Shown in pieces: positions 42,263-51,020 of a stretch of 64,000 nucleotides of DNA (the first letter of the stretch is position 1; the number at the start of each line of letters is the position of its first letter). The translations under genes and the position numbers were made by a program. Location: assembly GCA_937934645.1 (NCBI GenBank), contig CALGYZ010000094.1:1-64000 (forward strand). Reading direction: 5' to 3'. This stretch comes from an uncultured Bacillaceae bacterium. GTDB lineage: Bacteria; Bacillota; Bacilli; Bacillales; Caldibacillaceae. Under the pieces are notes generated by a model. It saw nothing but the letters and a program-made list of their open reading frames with translations, did not search any database and had not been told where the DNA came from.

Positions 42263-43123
42263 ATGGCTTGGAGAAGAGTGATCAAACTGGCCGCAATGAT
42301 AATATTATGTACTTGTCTATTAGCGTCAGGTGTGCATAAAGAAACAAAAGCATTTACCGAACAGGTGATTCAAGTCGGTGCCGTCGGTGATGATGTTTTA
42401 GAATTGCAATCCCGTTTGCAATATTTAGGCTTTTACAACGGTAATATTGACGGCGTGTTTGGCTGGCGCACATATTGGGCTTTACGGAACTTTCAGTATG
42501 AGTTTGGCTTGAAGGTTGATGGCCTGGCAGGACAAAAAACAAAAGAAAAGCTTGTGGCAGCAACAGATTTTAATGAACAATTCGTTAAGGAAAACATTAA
42601 GAAAGGAAAAAAATTTTCCCATTACGGTGGAACAGATTTGAATAAACAAGCGGAAAAAAGTGGTAAGGGCGAAGGACAACAAACCCGGCAGACAGGAGAA
42701 AGAGGCAGGGGAGGAACCCCGCAACAGACGGCTAACCGTCCGACTGCTAAAAACGTCCCCAACGGCTTTTCACAGAACGATATTAATTTAATGGCCAATG
42801 CAGTTTACGGTGAAGCCCGCGGTGAACCGTACATCGGGCAGGTGGCTGTTGCTGCTGTTATATTGAACCGTCTGGAGAATTCCGCCTTTCCGAATACCGT
42901 AAGCGGTGTAATTTTTGAACCCGGTGCTTTTACCGCCGTCAGTGATGGTCAAATTTGGCTGACACCGAATGAAAGAGCAAGACAGGCCGTTCTTGATGCG
43001 ATAAACGGCTGGGATCCAACGGGTGAAGCATTGTACTATTTCAATCCGGATACGGCGACAAGCGGATGGATATGGACAAGACCGCAAATTAAAAGGATCG
43101 GAAAACATATTTTTTGTAAATAA
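42263..43123 (+). CDS. sleB: Spore cortex-lytic enzyme SleB
   Basis: A 286-residue exported lytic transglycosylase that degrades spore cortex during germination. A signal peptide (about 1-30) is followed by a peptidoglycan-binding domain (about 38-95, GDDVLELQSRLQYLGFYNG), a Gly/Gln/Thr-rich linker (about 125-165) and the Hydrolase_2 catalytic domain (about 173-286) with the catalytic Glu in YGEARGEP. Start ATG follows GGAGGGAC. No convincing SigG promoter could be picked out, though GTATA lies at 42200. ypeB begins 12 bases after the stop, the usual pair. Confidence 0.95.
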   Translation: MAWRRVIKLAAMIILCTCLLASGVHKETKAFTEQVIQVGAVGDDVLELQSRLQYLGFYNGNIDGVFGWRTYWALRNFQYEFGLKVDGLAGQKTKEKLVAATDFNEQFVKENIKKGKKFSHYGGTDLNKQAEKSGKGEGQQTRQTGERGRGGTPQQTANRPTAKNVPNGFSQNDINLMANAVYGEARGEPYIGQVAVAAVILNRLENSAFPNTVSGVIFEPGAFTAVSDGQIWLTPNERARQAVLDAINGWDPTGEALYYFNPDTATSGWIWTRPQIKRIGKHIFCK

Positions 43124-43135
43124 GGGGTGAATTGT

Positions 43136-44494
43136 TTGATACGGAATACACTGATTGCATTACTGACCGTGGCATTGATCGGAACTGGTGTATGGGGTTA
43201 TCAGGAGCATAAGGAAAAAAATGCGTTGTTAATTAATGCAGAAAATAACTATCAGCGCGCTTTCCATGAACTGACGTATAATATTGATATTTTGCATGAT
43301 AAAATCGGAACAACGCTGGCGATGAATTCAAAAGCAAATTTATCTCCCGCCCTGACGGAAGTATGGCGTCTGACATCGGAAGCCAGTTTGTCCGTCGGCC
43401 AACTGCCGTTAACATTGCTTCCCTTTAATAAAACAGAAGAGTTTTTAGCGAAAATAGGTAATTTCAGTCATAAAGCGGCAATCCGCGATTTGGAAAAGGA
43501 GCCTTTGACGGATGAGGAATATAAAGTTCTGCAGGAGCTATACAAACAAGCGGAAGAAATTCAAACCGAATTACGTAAAGTACAGCATGTTGTGTTAAAA
43601 AACAACTTACGATGGATGGATGTTGAAATGGCCCTGGCAAACGGCAGGGAAGCAGCTGACAATACAATTATTGACGGTTTTAAAACCGTGGAAAAGAAAG
43701 TTGAAGGCTTTACCGAAACCGATTTAGGTCCGGCTTTTACCAGCATGGAAAAAAAGGAAAAAAGTTTCCGGAATTTACCCGGTAAAAATATAACAAAAAA
43801 AGAAGCTGAACAAATCGCCAGGAAGTTTTCCAAAATAAACGGCAAGGCGAAAGTGAAAATAGAAACAAACGGCAAAGGCTCGGATTATGAATTTTTCAGT
43901 GTTTCCTTAAGCAGCAAAAACGGGGAAACGAATATGGATATTACAAAAAAAGGCGGCTTTCCTCTTTGGCTGATTACAAACCGGGAAATTAGAGAGCAAA
44001 AAATCAGTTTAAATGAAGCGGCGAACCGGGCCAAACAATTTTTGGATGAGAATAAATTTACCGGCATGGAACTGTTTGAAAGCGTCCAATATGACAATAC
44101 CGGGTTATTTACCTTTGTCACAGCAAAAAACAATGTGCGAATCTATCCTGAAATGGTTACAATCAAGGTTGCATTGGATAACGGGGAAATTATCGGTTTT
44201 TCAGCTGAAGAATATTTAGGTTCCAACAATAAAAACCGGAAAATACCGGAACCGGAAATCGCCTTAGAAGAAGCTAAAGAAGCAATTAACAAAAATGTGG
44301 AAATTATGGAATCCCGTCTGAGTGTAATTAACAATGAACTTGATGATGAAGTGTTATGTTATGAGTTTTTAGGCGTGCTCGGTGATGATACGTACCGGAT
44401 TTTCATTAACGCCATGGACGGGACGGAAGAAAAAGTGGAGAAACTACAAAGGGCCGAGCCAATCTATGAAAACTTAACAGGAAGAGATGAATAG
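43136..44494 (+). CDS. ypeB: Germination protein YpeB
   Basis: A 452-residue protein needed for SleB stability and placement in the spore. An N-terminal signal anchor (about 3-20) precedes a helical region and three PepSY-like domains in the C-terminal half (for instance ITKKEAEQIARKFSKING; KISLNEAANRAKQFLDE; IALEEAKEAINKNVE). The block YQRAFHELTYNIDILHDKIG is conserved in the family. A TTG start at 43136 with AAGGGG upstream gives the same N terminus as in B. subtilis (MIR...); GTG at 43127 is possible but overlaps the ribosome site. Co-transcribed with sleB. Confidence 0.94.
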   Translation: MIRNTLIALLTVALIGTGVWGYQEHKEKNALLINAENNYQRAFHELTYNIDILHDKIGTTLAMNSKANLSPALTEVWRLTSEASLSVGQLPLTLLPFNKTEEFLAKIGNFSHKAAIRDLEKEPLTDEEYKVLQELYKQAEEIQTELRKVQHVVLKNNLRWMDVEMALANGREAADNTIIDGFKTVEKKVEGFTETDLGPAFTSMEKKEKSFRNLPGKNITKKEAEQIARKFSKINGKAKVKIETNGKGSDYEFFSVSLSSKNGETNMDITKKGGFPLWLITNREIREQKISLNEAANRAKQFLDENKFTGMELFESVQYDNTGLFTFVTAKNNVRIYPEMVTIKVALDNGEIIGFSAEEYLGSNNKNRKIPEPEIALEEAKEAINKNVEIMESRLSVINNELDDEVLCYEFLGVLGDDTYRIFINAMDGTEEKVEKLQRAEPIYENLTGRDE

Positions 44495-44500
44495 AATTTT

Positions 44501-44526
44501 GCGGAGAGATATTCTCCGCTTTTTTC
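44501..44526 (+). terminator. Terminator after ypeB
   Basis: Perfect 7-bp stem GCGGAGA / TCTCCGC and T6 tail. Confidence 0.85.
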
Positions 44527-44540
44527 ATTTTCCCCCTGCG

Positions 44541-44569
44541 TTGATGTTTGGGCAATTCCATGCGATAAT
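44541..44569 (+). promoter_or_regulatory. SigA promoter of ypfA
   Basis: TTGATG (44541-44546), 17 bases, GATAAT (44564-44569). Confidence 0.6.
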
Positions 44570-44602
44570 TGAAATTAGGGAGCGTGGCAGGGGGGAAGAG
44601 CG

Positions 44603-45265
44603 ATGTTGAAACCGGGGACCGAACTGATGATTGAAATTAAAAACCAGCAAAAAGTGATAAAATGTAGAAGCAAAATCGCCGATCTGAATAACGGTTCGAT
44701 CCTCATTTATTATCCGGTTGATTCCGTTACAAATAAAACGCTGTATGTAAAAACCGGCAGCCGTCTGAACATATCCTTTACCGGTGATCAGGATCAGCCT
44801 TATCAATTCACTGCAGTCGTAACCGGCCAAAGAAAAAAATTAAAAGTGCCCCTTTTAATAATCACGAAACCGGAAAAAGAGGAGATTAAAAGAATCCAGC
44901 GGCGTGATTTTGTCCGGGTGAACTGGACGGTTGACGTTGCCGTCCATCCGTTGCACGGTGAGTTTAAACCCTTTGTCACGGTTACGGATGACATCAGTGC
45001 AGGCGGCGCCTCAATTCTTGTGCCGAAGAACTTGCCTCTTTATCCGGGCCAACAGTTGATTTGCTGGTTCGTGTTGCTGCGGAAAACGGGAAAATACAAT
45101 TACTTAAAACTCCGGTGCGAAATCATCCGGATTTCCGGAATGAACGTAAAAAGGAATTTAATGTCCGTAAAATTTCTGGACAAGTCGGCAAAAGATGAAC
45201 AAAATTTGTTGCAGTTTTGTTACGAAACCCAGGTTGCGCTCCGGAGGAAAGAAACAAAGATTTAG
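44603..45265 (+). CDS. ypfA: PilZ-domain c-di-GMP receptor (YpfA/MotI)
   Basis: A 220-residue YcgR-like protein. The N-terminal YcgR_2 domain (about 1-95) is followed by a PilZ domain with both c-di-GMP motifs: QRRDFVRV (RxxxR) at about 98-105 and DDISAGGAS (D/NxSxxG) at about 132-140. In B. subtilis, YpfA (MotI/DgrA) binds c-di-GMP and then the MotA stator, slowing flagella. That function is inferred here. The ATG has GGGGGGAAGAG upstream. ypfB follows. Confidence 0.9.
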   Translation: MLKPGTELMIEIKNQQKVIKCRSKIADLNNGSILIYYPVDSVTNKTLYVKTGSRLNISFTGDQDQPYQFTAVVTGQRKKLKVPLLIITKPEKEEIKRIQRRDFVRVNWTVDVAVHPLHGEFKPFVTVTDDISAGGASILVPKNLPLYPGQQLICWFVLLRKTGKYNYLKLRCEIIRISGMNVKRNLMSVKFLDKSAKDEQNLLQFCYETQVALRRKETKI

Positions 45266-45321
45266 TATATTTTGCAAATTCCTCAACAATACTATGATTA
45301 AAAGGTATTGGAGAGGAACCG

Positions 45322-45501
45322 ATGAAAAGGATAGAAAGAATTTTGGTAAAGCTGGTAATCATCCATGCGGTATTATTAATTCTTTGCCAAATTTTACTCC
45401 ATCATTTTTCCCTGTTTCCCGTATTAAACGATCTTGCCTTATATGAGGGGGTTACCGGACAAAGCTTTACGAATATCCTGGAAATATTCAATCCCGAATA
45501 A
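45322..45501 (+). CDS. ypfB: YpfB-like small protein (DUF5359)
   Basis: A 59-residue protein too short for most ORF lists. The ATG at 45322 follows GGAGAGGAA. The N-terminal half is one hydrophobic helix (VKLVIIHAVLLILCQILLHH, about 9-28), so it is a single-pass membrane protein; the short tail reads YEGVTGQSFTNILEIF. Position between ypfA and cmk and the YEGV tail match YpfB/DUF5359 of B. subtilis. Function unknown. It ends in a terminator-like hairpin. Confidence 0.75.
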   Translation: MKRIERILVKLVIIHAVLLILCQILLHHFSLFPVLNDLALYEGVTGQSFTNILEIFNPE

Positions 45502-45524
45502 GCAGGTTTTAACCTGCTTATTTT
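45497..45524 (+). terminator. Terminator after ypfB
   Basis: AAGCAGGTT / AACCTGCTT stem with almost no loop, overlapping the stop codon, with an ATTTTAT tail. Confidence 0.65.
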
Positions 45525-45546
45525 ATGGAATTTTGCGTTGCCATTC

Positions 45547-45574
45547 TTAACTGTCCGTACATTTATGGTACAAT
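45547..45574 (+). promoter_or_regulatory. SigA promoter of cmk
   Basis: TTAACT (45547-45552), 16 bases, TACAAT (45569-45574). Confidence 0.55.
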
Positions 45575-45640
45575 AAGATGAAAACATCTTCCGGACGGAT
45601 TCACAAGATCAATAATAATATTGAAAGAGGTAAGGGATTT

Positions 45641-46315
45641 ATGTCAAGTAAGATTCGTATTGCAATTGACGGACCTGCTGCCGCAGGCAAGAGTACCGTG
45701 GCAAAAATCATTGCTAAAAAACTATCATACATATATATCGATACGGGTGCCATGTACCGGGCATTAACCTGGAAAGCATTGAAAAACGGCGTTGATCTGC
45801 ACCGGGAAGAACATCTGTACCAGCTATTAAAAAAAACAGATATCCGGCTGGATAAAAACGGTGATGAACAAAAAGTTTTCGTAGACGGGATCGATGTAAC
45901 TGGGGAAATCCGGCTGCCTGAAGTCACGAATCATGTATCGATCGTTTCCCAGCATGAAAATGTCCGGAAAGAGCTTGTCAAAAGACAGCAGGAAATGGCC
46001 CGTTCCGGCGGAGTTGTGATGGACGGCCGGGATATCGGAACCTATGTACTGCCTGATGCCGAAGTGAAAGTGTTTTTACGGGCGAGTGTGGAGGAAAGGG
46101 CACGCCGCCGTCACCGGGAAAATATAGAAAAAGGAATTGAATCCGATCTTGACCAGCTGAAAGAGGAAATTGCCAGACGGGACCAGATGGATTCCGCAAG
46201 AAAGTTTGCCCCGCTGAAGAAAGCAGAAGATGCTGTCGAAATTGATACCACATCCCTTTCCATTGATGAAGTAGCCGATAAAATTATGGAACTTGTTCAT
46301 CAAAAAATCAAGTAA
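45641..46315 (+). CDS. cmk: Cytidylate kinase
   Basis: A 224-residue NMP kinase that phosphorylates CMP and dCMP with ATP. The P-loop is IDGPAAAGKST (about 8-18), followed by IDTGAMYRALT (substrate site), the CMP-specific insert and VVMDGRDIGTYVLPDA (about 120-135). Lid arginines are in RARRRHRE. ATG at 45641 has AGAGGTAAGGG upstream; the frame extends to 45578 across the expected transcription start. The next gene, ypfD, has its own promoter. Confidence 0.95.
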   Translation: MSSKIRIAIDGPAAAGKSTVAKIIAKKLSYIYIDTGAMYRALTWKALKNGVDLHREEHLYQLLKKTDIRLDKNGDEQKVFVDGIDVTGEIRLPEVTNHVSIVSQHENVRKELVKRQQEMARSGGVVMDGRDIGTYVLPDAEVKVFLRASVEERARRRHRENIEKGIESDLDQLKEEIARRDQMDSARKFAPLKKAEDAVEIDTTSLSIDEVADKIMELVHQKIK

Positions 46316-46463
46316 GTTTTATATTTTTACCGTTTTTTATTTTTGTCCGGACCGGTAAGCTTTCCTCTCCGGCGGACACTGTCCGGAATAATGGAAAACA
46401 TGACTATACCGGATGTTTTTTGATACAATATATGTAATCATTTGTATGAATCAAGTAATACGG

Positions 46464-46493
46464 TTGAGCAAAGGAAATTTTTTCCTTTATAAT
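46464..46493 (+). promoter_or_regulatory. SigA promoter of ypfD with a palindrome in the spacer
   Basis: TTGAGC (46464-46469), 18 bases, TATAAT (46488-46493). The spacer is filled by AAAGGAAA-TTT-TTTCCTTT (46470-46488), a perfect 8-3-8 inverted repeat that could be an operator. Confidence 0.65.
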
Positions 46494-46524
46494 AAATATG
46501 GTTTGAGTTCAAGGAGGAATACAT

Positions 46525-47673
46525 ATGACAGAAAAAAATAACGAAACAATGAATGAAATAGACGTTCAAACATACAATGTCGGTGACATTGTTGAAGGGA
46601 AAGTAACAAAGGTTGAGGAAAAGCAAGTGTTCGTGAATGTTCCAAACAGCAAACTGGACGGAATTATTCCGATCAGGGAATTGTCAGCCCTTCATATAGA
46701 AAATGCCGCTGAAGCCGTAAAAGAAGGCGATGAACTGACTTTAATGGTGACAAAGGTGGAAGAAGATGCGCTGATTTTATCAAAACGCCGGGTGGATGCG
46801 GAAAAAGCCTGGAAAACCCTTTCGGAAAAATTTGAAAGCGGTGAATACATTGAGGCCGAAATTAAAGATGTTGTAAAAGGCGGCCTTGTAGCCGATGTCG
46901 GCGTCCGCGGTTTTATTCCGGCATCCCTTGTTGACGATCATTATGTGGAAGATTTGTCCACCTACAAAGGGAAAAAATTACAATTTAAGATTGTCGACCT
47001 GGATCAAGAGAAAAACCGGTTAATTTTGTCCCACCGCGATGTCGTAAGGGAAGAAAAGGAGAAGAAGAAAAAAGAATTTCTTGAAAGCCTTGAAGCCGGA
47101 CAAATAATTGACGGAACGGTTCAGCGGATTACCGATTTCGGCGTTTTTGTTAACATCGGGGAAGTAGACGGGCTTGTTCATATTTCCCAACTGTCTTTTG
47201 AACACGTTGAACATCCGTCTGAAGTTGTTAACGAAGGTGATGAAGTAAAAGTAAAAATTCTGTCTGTTGATCCGGAACAAGGAAGGGTCTCCCTGTCAAT
47301 AAAAGAAGCCCTGCCGGATCCGTGGGAAGGACTGGCCGAGAAAGTTTCCTCCGGTTCAGTTCTCGAGGGAACCGTAAAGAGACTCGTATCCTTCGGCGCC
47401 TTTGTCGAAGTTTTCCCCGGAGTAGAAGGACTTGTGCATATATCACAAATATCCCATAAACATATTGGCACCCCCCACGAGGTGTTGAAAGAAGGACAAA
47501 CGGTCAAAGTCAAAGTATTGGATGTCAATGAAGAAGAAAAACGTTTGTCCCTTTCGATTAAAGAGCTTGAAGACCAGCCTGAAGATAAAGAATCCGTTGA
47601 GCTTCCTAAAGAAGAATCCGGATTCCAAATCGGCGAATTGATCGGCGATCAACTGAAAAATTTAAAATTATAA
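46525..47673 (+). CDS. ypfD: Ribosomal protein S1-like protein YpfD (RpsA homologue)
   Basis: A 382-residue RNA-binding protein with four S1 domains, about 18-88, 105-171, 190-260 and 275-345. Each shows the S1 core, for instance GQIIDGTVQRITDFGVFVNI and GLVHISQ. Proteins of this type in Bacilli are shorter than the six-domain E. coli S1 and associate loosely with ribosomes. The role is probably in translation or mRNA binding. AAGGAGG precedes the ATG. It is preceded by cmk as in B. subtilis and by many other bacteria (cmk-rpsA), and it ends at a strong terminator. Confidence 0.93.
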   Translation: MTEKNNETMNEIDVQTYNVGDIVEGKVTKVEEKQVFVNVPNSKLDGIIPIRELSALHIENAAEAVKEGDELTLMVTKVEEDALILSKRRVDAEKAWKTLSEKFESGEYIEAEIKDVVKGGLVADVGVRGFIPASLVDDHYVEDLSTYKGKKLQFKIVDLDQEKNRLILSHRDVVREEKEKKKKEFLESLEAGQIIDGTVQRITDFGVFVNIGEVDGLVHISQLSFEHVEHPSEVVNEGDEVKVKILSVDPEQGRVSLSIKEALPDPWEGLAEKVSSGSVLEGTVKRLVSFGAFVEVFPGVEGLVHISQISHKHIGTPHEVLKEGQTVKVKVLDVNEEEKRLSLSIKELEDQPEDKESVELPKEESGFQIGELIGDQLKNLKL

Positions 47674-47680
47674 TAAGAAG

Positions 47681-47718
47681 AAAAGACTTGATTCTTGCGG
47701 AATCAAGTCTTTTTTATT
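47681..47718 (+). terminator. Terminator after ypfD
   Basis: Perfect 14-bp stem AAAAGACTTGATTC / GAATCAAGTCTTTT with a TTGCG loop and further T. Confidence 0.9.
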
Positions 47719-47798
47719 TTTTTGGTCTGAATCCCGACTTGTTCATGTCTTAAAATACATATTTTCGTTCATACTGGGAAATATAGGAGGGAGAGCTG

Positions 47799-48404
47799 TT
47801 GGACGGGTTTATCTTTTTTTGGTTTACATGGTCTGTTTGGATTTATGCCACATTTATCATGGATAAAAACAACAAGCTCCGTTATCCGCTTGCTTGCTTT
47901 TCTCTAATTTTAATCATTTTATCCCATTTTTCATTCCGTTTTTTTGGCTTGGAAATTTCATTGGCAGCGGTTTTTTTATTATTGGTAGGTTATAAAATTT
48001 TAGCCAAAAAACGTTTATGGCTGTTATTATATATGCTGATTGCTGTATTAACCATTTCCCTGGCTTACTGCATATATTTTATGTTTTCCCTCTATGACCC
48101 GGTATGGTTTTTTATTCATGATGAGATCCTGTTTGGAATCATCACCACCATTTTATCTTCTATCTTATGTAAACATTTTTCCGACAAAATGACTGTTCTC
48201 CTTACCGGTATGGTTCATGGTGATCTTATATATGCTTATGTTTTACATACTTTTCAAATTGATTACCCGGCCGGTTCATTTTCTTTTTTGGATCATTTGA
48301 TATCGGCAAGCCTCATAATGACCGTTTGGCACGGATGGCTGCAATTGCAGCGGCTGTTGCAGCAAAAATTACAACAGGAAAGGGAGAAACAGGTGTTAGA
48401 ATGA
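47799..48404 (+). CDS. yphA: YphA family membrane protein
   Basis: A 201-residue integral membrane protein with about six or seven transmembrane helices and short loops, ending in a Gln/Leu-rich cytoplasmic helix (QLQRLLQQKLQQEREK). It matches YphA by position and topology; function is unknown. The TTG start has a strong AGGAGGGAG site. Its stop overlaps the next ATG by four bases (ATGA), so it is translated with yphB. Confidence 0.78.
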   Translation: MDGFIFFWFTWSVWIYATFIMDKNNKLRYPLACFSLILIILSHFSFRFFGLEISLAAVFLLLVGYKILAKKRLWLLLYMLIAVLTISLAYCIYFMFSLYDPVWFFIHDEILFGIITTILSSILCKHFSDKMTVLLTGMVHGDLIYAYVLHTFQIDYPAGSFSFLDHLISASLIMTVWHGWLQLQRLLQQKLQQEREKQVLE

Positions 48405-49282
48405 GTGAATATGTTTTTCCTGTATTATTCGGTATGATAGCCGGAATTGTGGATCGTTTGTTTATGCTGCGTACAGATTACCGTCAATATCCGACGTATT
48501 TGCATGGGAAAATTGTCCACATTGCCTTGGGGTTTATCGCTTCCGCCCTGGGGGCGGTGGCTGTGCCTGCCTTGATCGAGGAAAATATTACGGCGATTAC
48601 GTTTTTAACGATTGCTGCGAGCCAGTTCCGGGAAGTAAGGAATATGGAACGGAATACACTGACCCGGCTGGATGAAATCGAACTCGTGTCCCGCGGAAGC
48701 ACCTATATTGAAGGTATTGCCATTGCTTTTGAAAGCAGGAATTATTTGGTTATCTTTACTGCAATGGTGACAACGATTGTTTATATTGCCTTTCACATAT
48801 ATGCCGCTATCACAGCGGCAGTTGTCTGCATTTGGATTTCGAAAATATTAATGGGCGGTGGAAAAATTAAGGATATTGTCGATATTGAGTACGTCGATCC
48901 CCACTTTGAAGGAGAAGGGCTTTATGTGGACGATATTTATATTATGAATATCGGTTTACCGGAGCGGAGGGAAGAAATCCTAAAATACGGAATGGGATTT
49001 GTTTTAAAGCCGAAAAACTTTAATGCCCGTTCCACGATCGCCAATTTGGGCCAGCGGCAGGCAATTTTGCACGATGTCTCCATCGCTTTGGGGGTATACC
49101 GTGATTCGGGCACCCCGGCATTGGTTCCCCTGGCAAAACGGGATTTGGAAGACGGTAGGGTGGGAATTTTTATTCTTCCGCAAAACCGGGACATTCAAAA
49201 AGCGATTGATGTCATTGGCAATACGCCGACATTGGAAAATGCGATCCGCATGCCGTCGGAACGGAAGGCGCATAAGGAGTGA
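48401..49282 (+). CDS. yphB: YIEGIA family protein (YphB)
   Basis: A 293-residue membrane protein with hydrophobic segments near residues 3-17, 42-62, 68-80 and 120-150, then a soluble C-terminal domain. It carries the family-naming motif YIEGIAIAFESRNYL (about 105-119). The family is widespread in spore formers and its genes go together with a small 'capping complex subunit', the next gene here. A role in spore envelope assembly is likely from that distribution, but the exact job is unknown. Start ATG at 48401 overlaps the yphA stop. Confidence 0.82.
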   Translation: MSEYVFPVLFGMIAGIVDRLFMLRTDYRQYPTYLHGKIVHIALGFIASALGAVAVPALIEENITAITFLTIAASQFREVRNMERNTLTRLDEIELVSRGSTYIEGIAIAFESRNYLVIFTAMVTTIVYIAFHIYAAITAAVVCIWISKILMGGGKIKDIVDIEYVDPHFEGEGLYVDDIYIMNIGLPERREEILKYGMGFVLKPKNFNARSTIANLGQRQAILHDVSIALGVYRDSGTPALVPLAKRDLEDGRVGIFILPQNRDIQKAIDVIGNTPTLENAIRMPSERKAHKE

Positions 49283-49287
49283 TTGCG

Positions 49288-49476
49288 ATGTCGTCTGTTG
49301 AAAAAATGATCCTGGCAGTCATAACGACAAATCCGAAGAAGGCACCGAGCGGTATTGCCGTTTTTCATTGTGAAAGCAGGGAGGAAATGTACAAAATCGG
49401 TGCGAATCTCGAAGCGATTCTTGACGGGATTGCCCATTCACTGACCGATGAACTGATGATCGTTGTGAAACATTAA
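49288..49476 (+). CDS. Small partner of YIEGIA protein (capping complex subunit type)
   Basis: A 62-residue soluble protein (MSSVEKMILAVITTNPKKAP...). Short strands alternate with a central helix (REEMYKIGANLEAILDGIAH), so a small alpha/beta fold is likely. It is located 5 bases after yphB and matches in size and position the small proteins annotated as capping complex subunit for YIEGIA. ATG at 49288 has AAGGAG eight bases upstream; GTG at 49279 overlaps the ribosome site. Probably co-translated with yphA-yphB. Confidence 0.7.
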   Translation: MSSVEKMILAVITTNPKKAPSGIAVFHCESREEMYKIGANLEAILDGIAHSLTDELMIVVKH

Positions 49477-49495
49477 AACATTAAGCATTCTTTCG

Positions 49496-49524
49496 TTGGC
49501 AAACGAATATTTTTTTGGTAAAAT
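49496..49524 (+). promoter_or_regulatory. SigA promoter of der
   Basis: TTGGCA (49496-49501), 17 bases, TAAAAT (49519-49524). It leaves a leader of about 165 bases. Confidence 0.75.
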
Positions 49525-49529
49525 AAAGA

Positions 49530-49693
49530 AAACTTTGCCTGGCCTATGTAATCCCGGCAGGCGTTATGCCTTGAAGTTTTACATACGCAAATATGAATTG
49601 GTATGATTGACGGATCTACGGCTGTCTCTGGTATAAAAATGAGACGGCTATTCTTTTGTACACATTCCACTAAAAAGCGAGGTGCCCTGAGTT
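49530..49693 (+). other. Structured 5' leader of der
   Basis: The leader contains two pairable regions: GCCTG (about 49537) with CAGGC (about 49558), and GGCTGTCTC (49620-49628) with GAGACGGCT (49641-49649). The second hairpin is followed by ATTCTTTTG and could work as a weak attenuator. No known riboswitch consensus is seen. Confidence 0.45.
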
Positions 49694-51004
49694 ATGTCAT
49701 TACCAGTTGTAGCTATCGTCGGCCGTCCGAATGTGGGCAAATCAACCCTTTTTAACCGGATTGTCGGGGAACGGGTTGCCATTGTCGATGACGTTCCTGG
49801 TGTAACGAGAGATCGCATATACGGAAAAGGCGAGTGGCTGAACATCGAATTTAACGTCATTGATACCGGGGGAATCGAATTCGGGGATGAACCGTTTCTC
49901 GAGCAAATCCGCGCCCAGGCTGAGATTGCCATTGATGAAGCCGATGTAATATTAATGGTGACAAGCGGCCGGGATGGAGTGACCGCTTCGGATCAGGAAG
50001 TAGCGAATCTTCTATACCGTACGAACAAACCGGTCGTTTTAGCGGTTAATAAAATCGACAATCCGGATATGCGGGAACAACTTTTTGAATTTTATTCCTT
50101 AGGTTTTGGTGAGCCGTTTCCGGTTTCGGGAACCCACGGTCTTGGATTGGGAGATCTGCTTGATGAAATTGTGAAACATTTTCCAAAAGATGAAGACTCA
50201 CCTTATGACGATGATGTGATCAAATTTTCCCTGATCGGCCGTCCGAATGTGGGGAAATCCTCCCTTGTAAATGCCATTCTCGGGGAAGAGCGGGTCATTG
50301 TCAGCGATATTCCGGGAACAACAAGGGATGCCGTGGATACTCCTTATACGTACGAAGATGATAAATATGTTATTATTGATACAGCCGGGATCCGCCGGAA
50401 GGGAAAAATTTATGAGAGCACGGAAAAGTATTCGGTGTTGCGGGCTCTCAGGGCTATCGAACGATCCGATGTGGTTCTTGTCGTGTTAAATGCCGAGGAG
50501 GGTATTGTAGAACAGGATAAACGGATTGCCGGATATGCCCATGAGGCAGGACGCGGAATCATTATTGTCGTCAATAAATGGGATGCGATTGAAAAAGATG
50601 AAAAAACAATGAATGAATTCGAAAAAATGATCCGCAATGAATTGGTGTTTTTGGATTATGCCCCGGTTGTATTTGTTTCGGCAAAAACGAGAAAAAGGCT
50701 GCACACATTAATTCCGATGATTAAACTGGTCAGTGAAAATCATGCCATGCGCATCCAGACAAATGTGTTAAACGATGTGATCATGGATGCAGTTGCCATG
50801 AACCCGACACCTACCGACAAAGGAAAACGGTTAAAAATATTTTATATGACCCAGGTTTCGGTCAAGCCGCCTACCTTTGTTTTATTCGTAAATGATCCGG
50901 AACTGTTGCATTTTTCCTATGAACGTTATTTGGAAAACCGGATCCGAGATGCCTTCGGATTTGCCGGAACACCGATTAGAATTATTCCAAGAGCTAGAAA
51001 ATAA
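49694..51004 (+). CDS. der: Ribosome biogenesis GTPase Der (EngA)
   Basis: A 436-residue protein with two tandem GTPase domains and a C-terminal KH-like domain. Domain 1: GRPNVGKST (about 10-18), DTGGIE, NKID (118). Domain 2: GRPNVGKSS (about 183-191), DTAGIRRKGK, NKWD. The KH-like part spans about 350-436. It is essential for maturation of the 50S subunit. ATG follows GCGAGGTGCC. gpsA begins 16 bases after the stop, an operon common in Bacilli. Confidence 0.96.
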   Translation: MSLPVVAIVGRPNVGKSTLFNRIVGERVAIVDDVPGVTRDRIYGKGEWLNIEFNVIDTGGIEFGDEPFLEQIRAQAEIAIDEADVILMVTSGRDGVTASDQEVANLLYRTNKPVVLAVNKIDNPDMREQLFEFYSLGFGEPFPVSGTHGLGLGDLLDEIVKHFPKDEDSPYDDDVIKFSLIGRPNVGKSSLVNAILGEERVIVSDIPGTTRDAVDTPYTYEDDKYVIIDTAGIRRKGKIYESTEKYSVLRALRAIERSDVVLVVLNAEEGIVEQDKRIAGYAHEAGRGIIIVVNKWDAIEKDEKTMNEFEKMIRNELVFLDYAPVVFVSAKTRKRLHTLIPMIKLVSENHAMRIQTNVLNDVIMDAVAMNPTPTDKGKRLKIFYMTQVSVKPPTFVLFVNDPELLHFSYERYLENRIRDAFGFAGTPIRIIPRARK

Positions 51005-51020
51005 AAAGGAAGTGATAGGG

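Noticed and set aside
46347..46379. Hairpin TGTCC.CCGG / CCGG.GGACA after cmk, considered as a terminator
   Set aside because: The stem is imperfect and no T tract follows on either strand.
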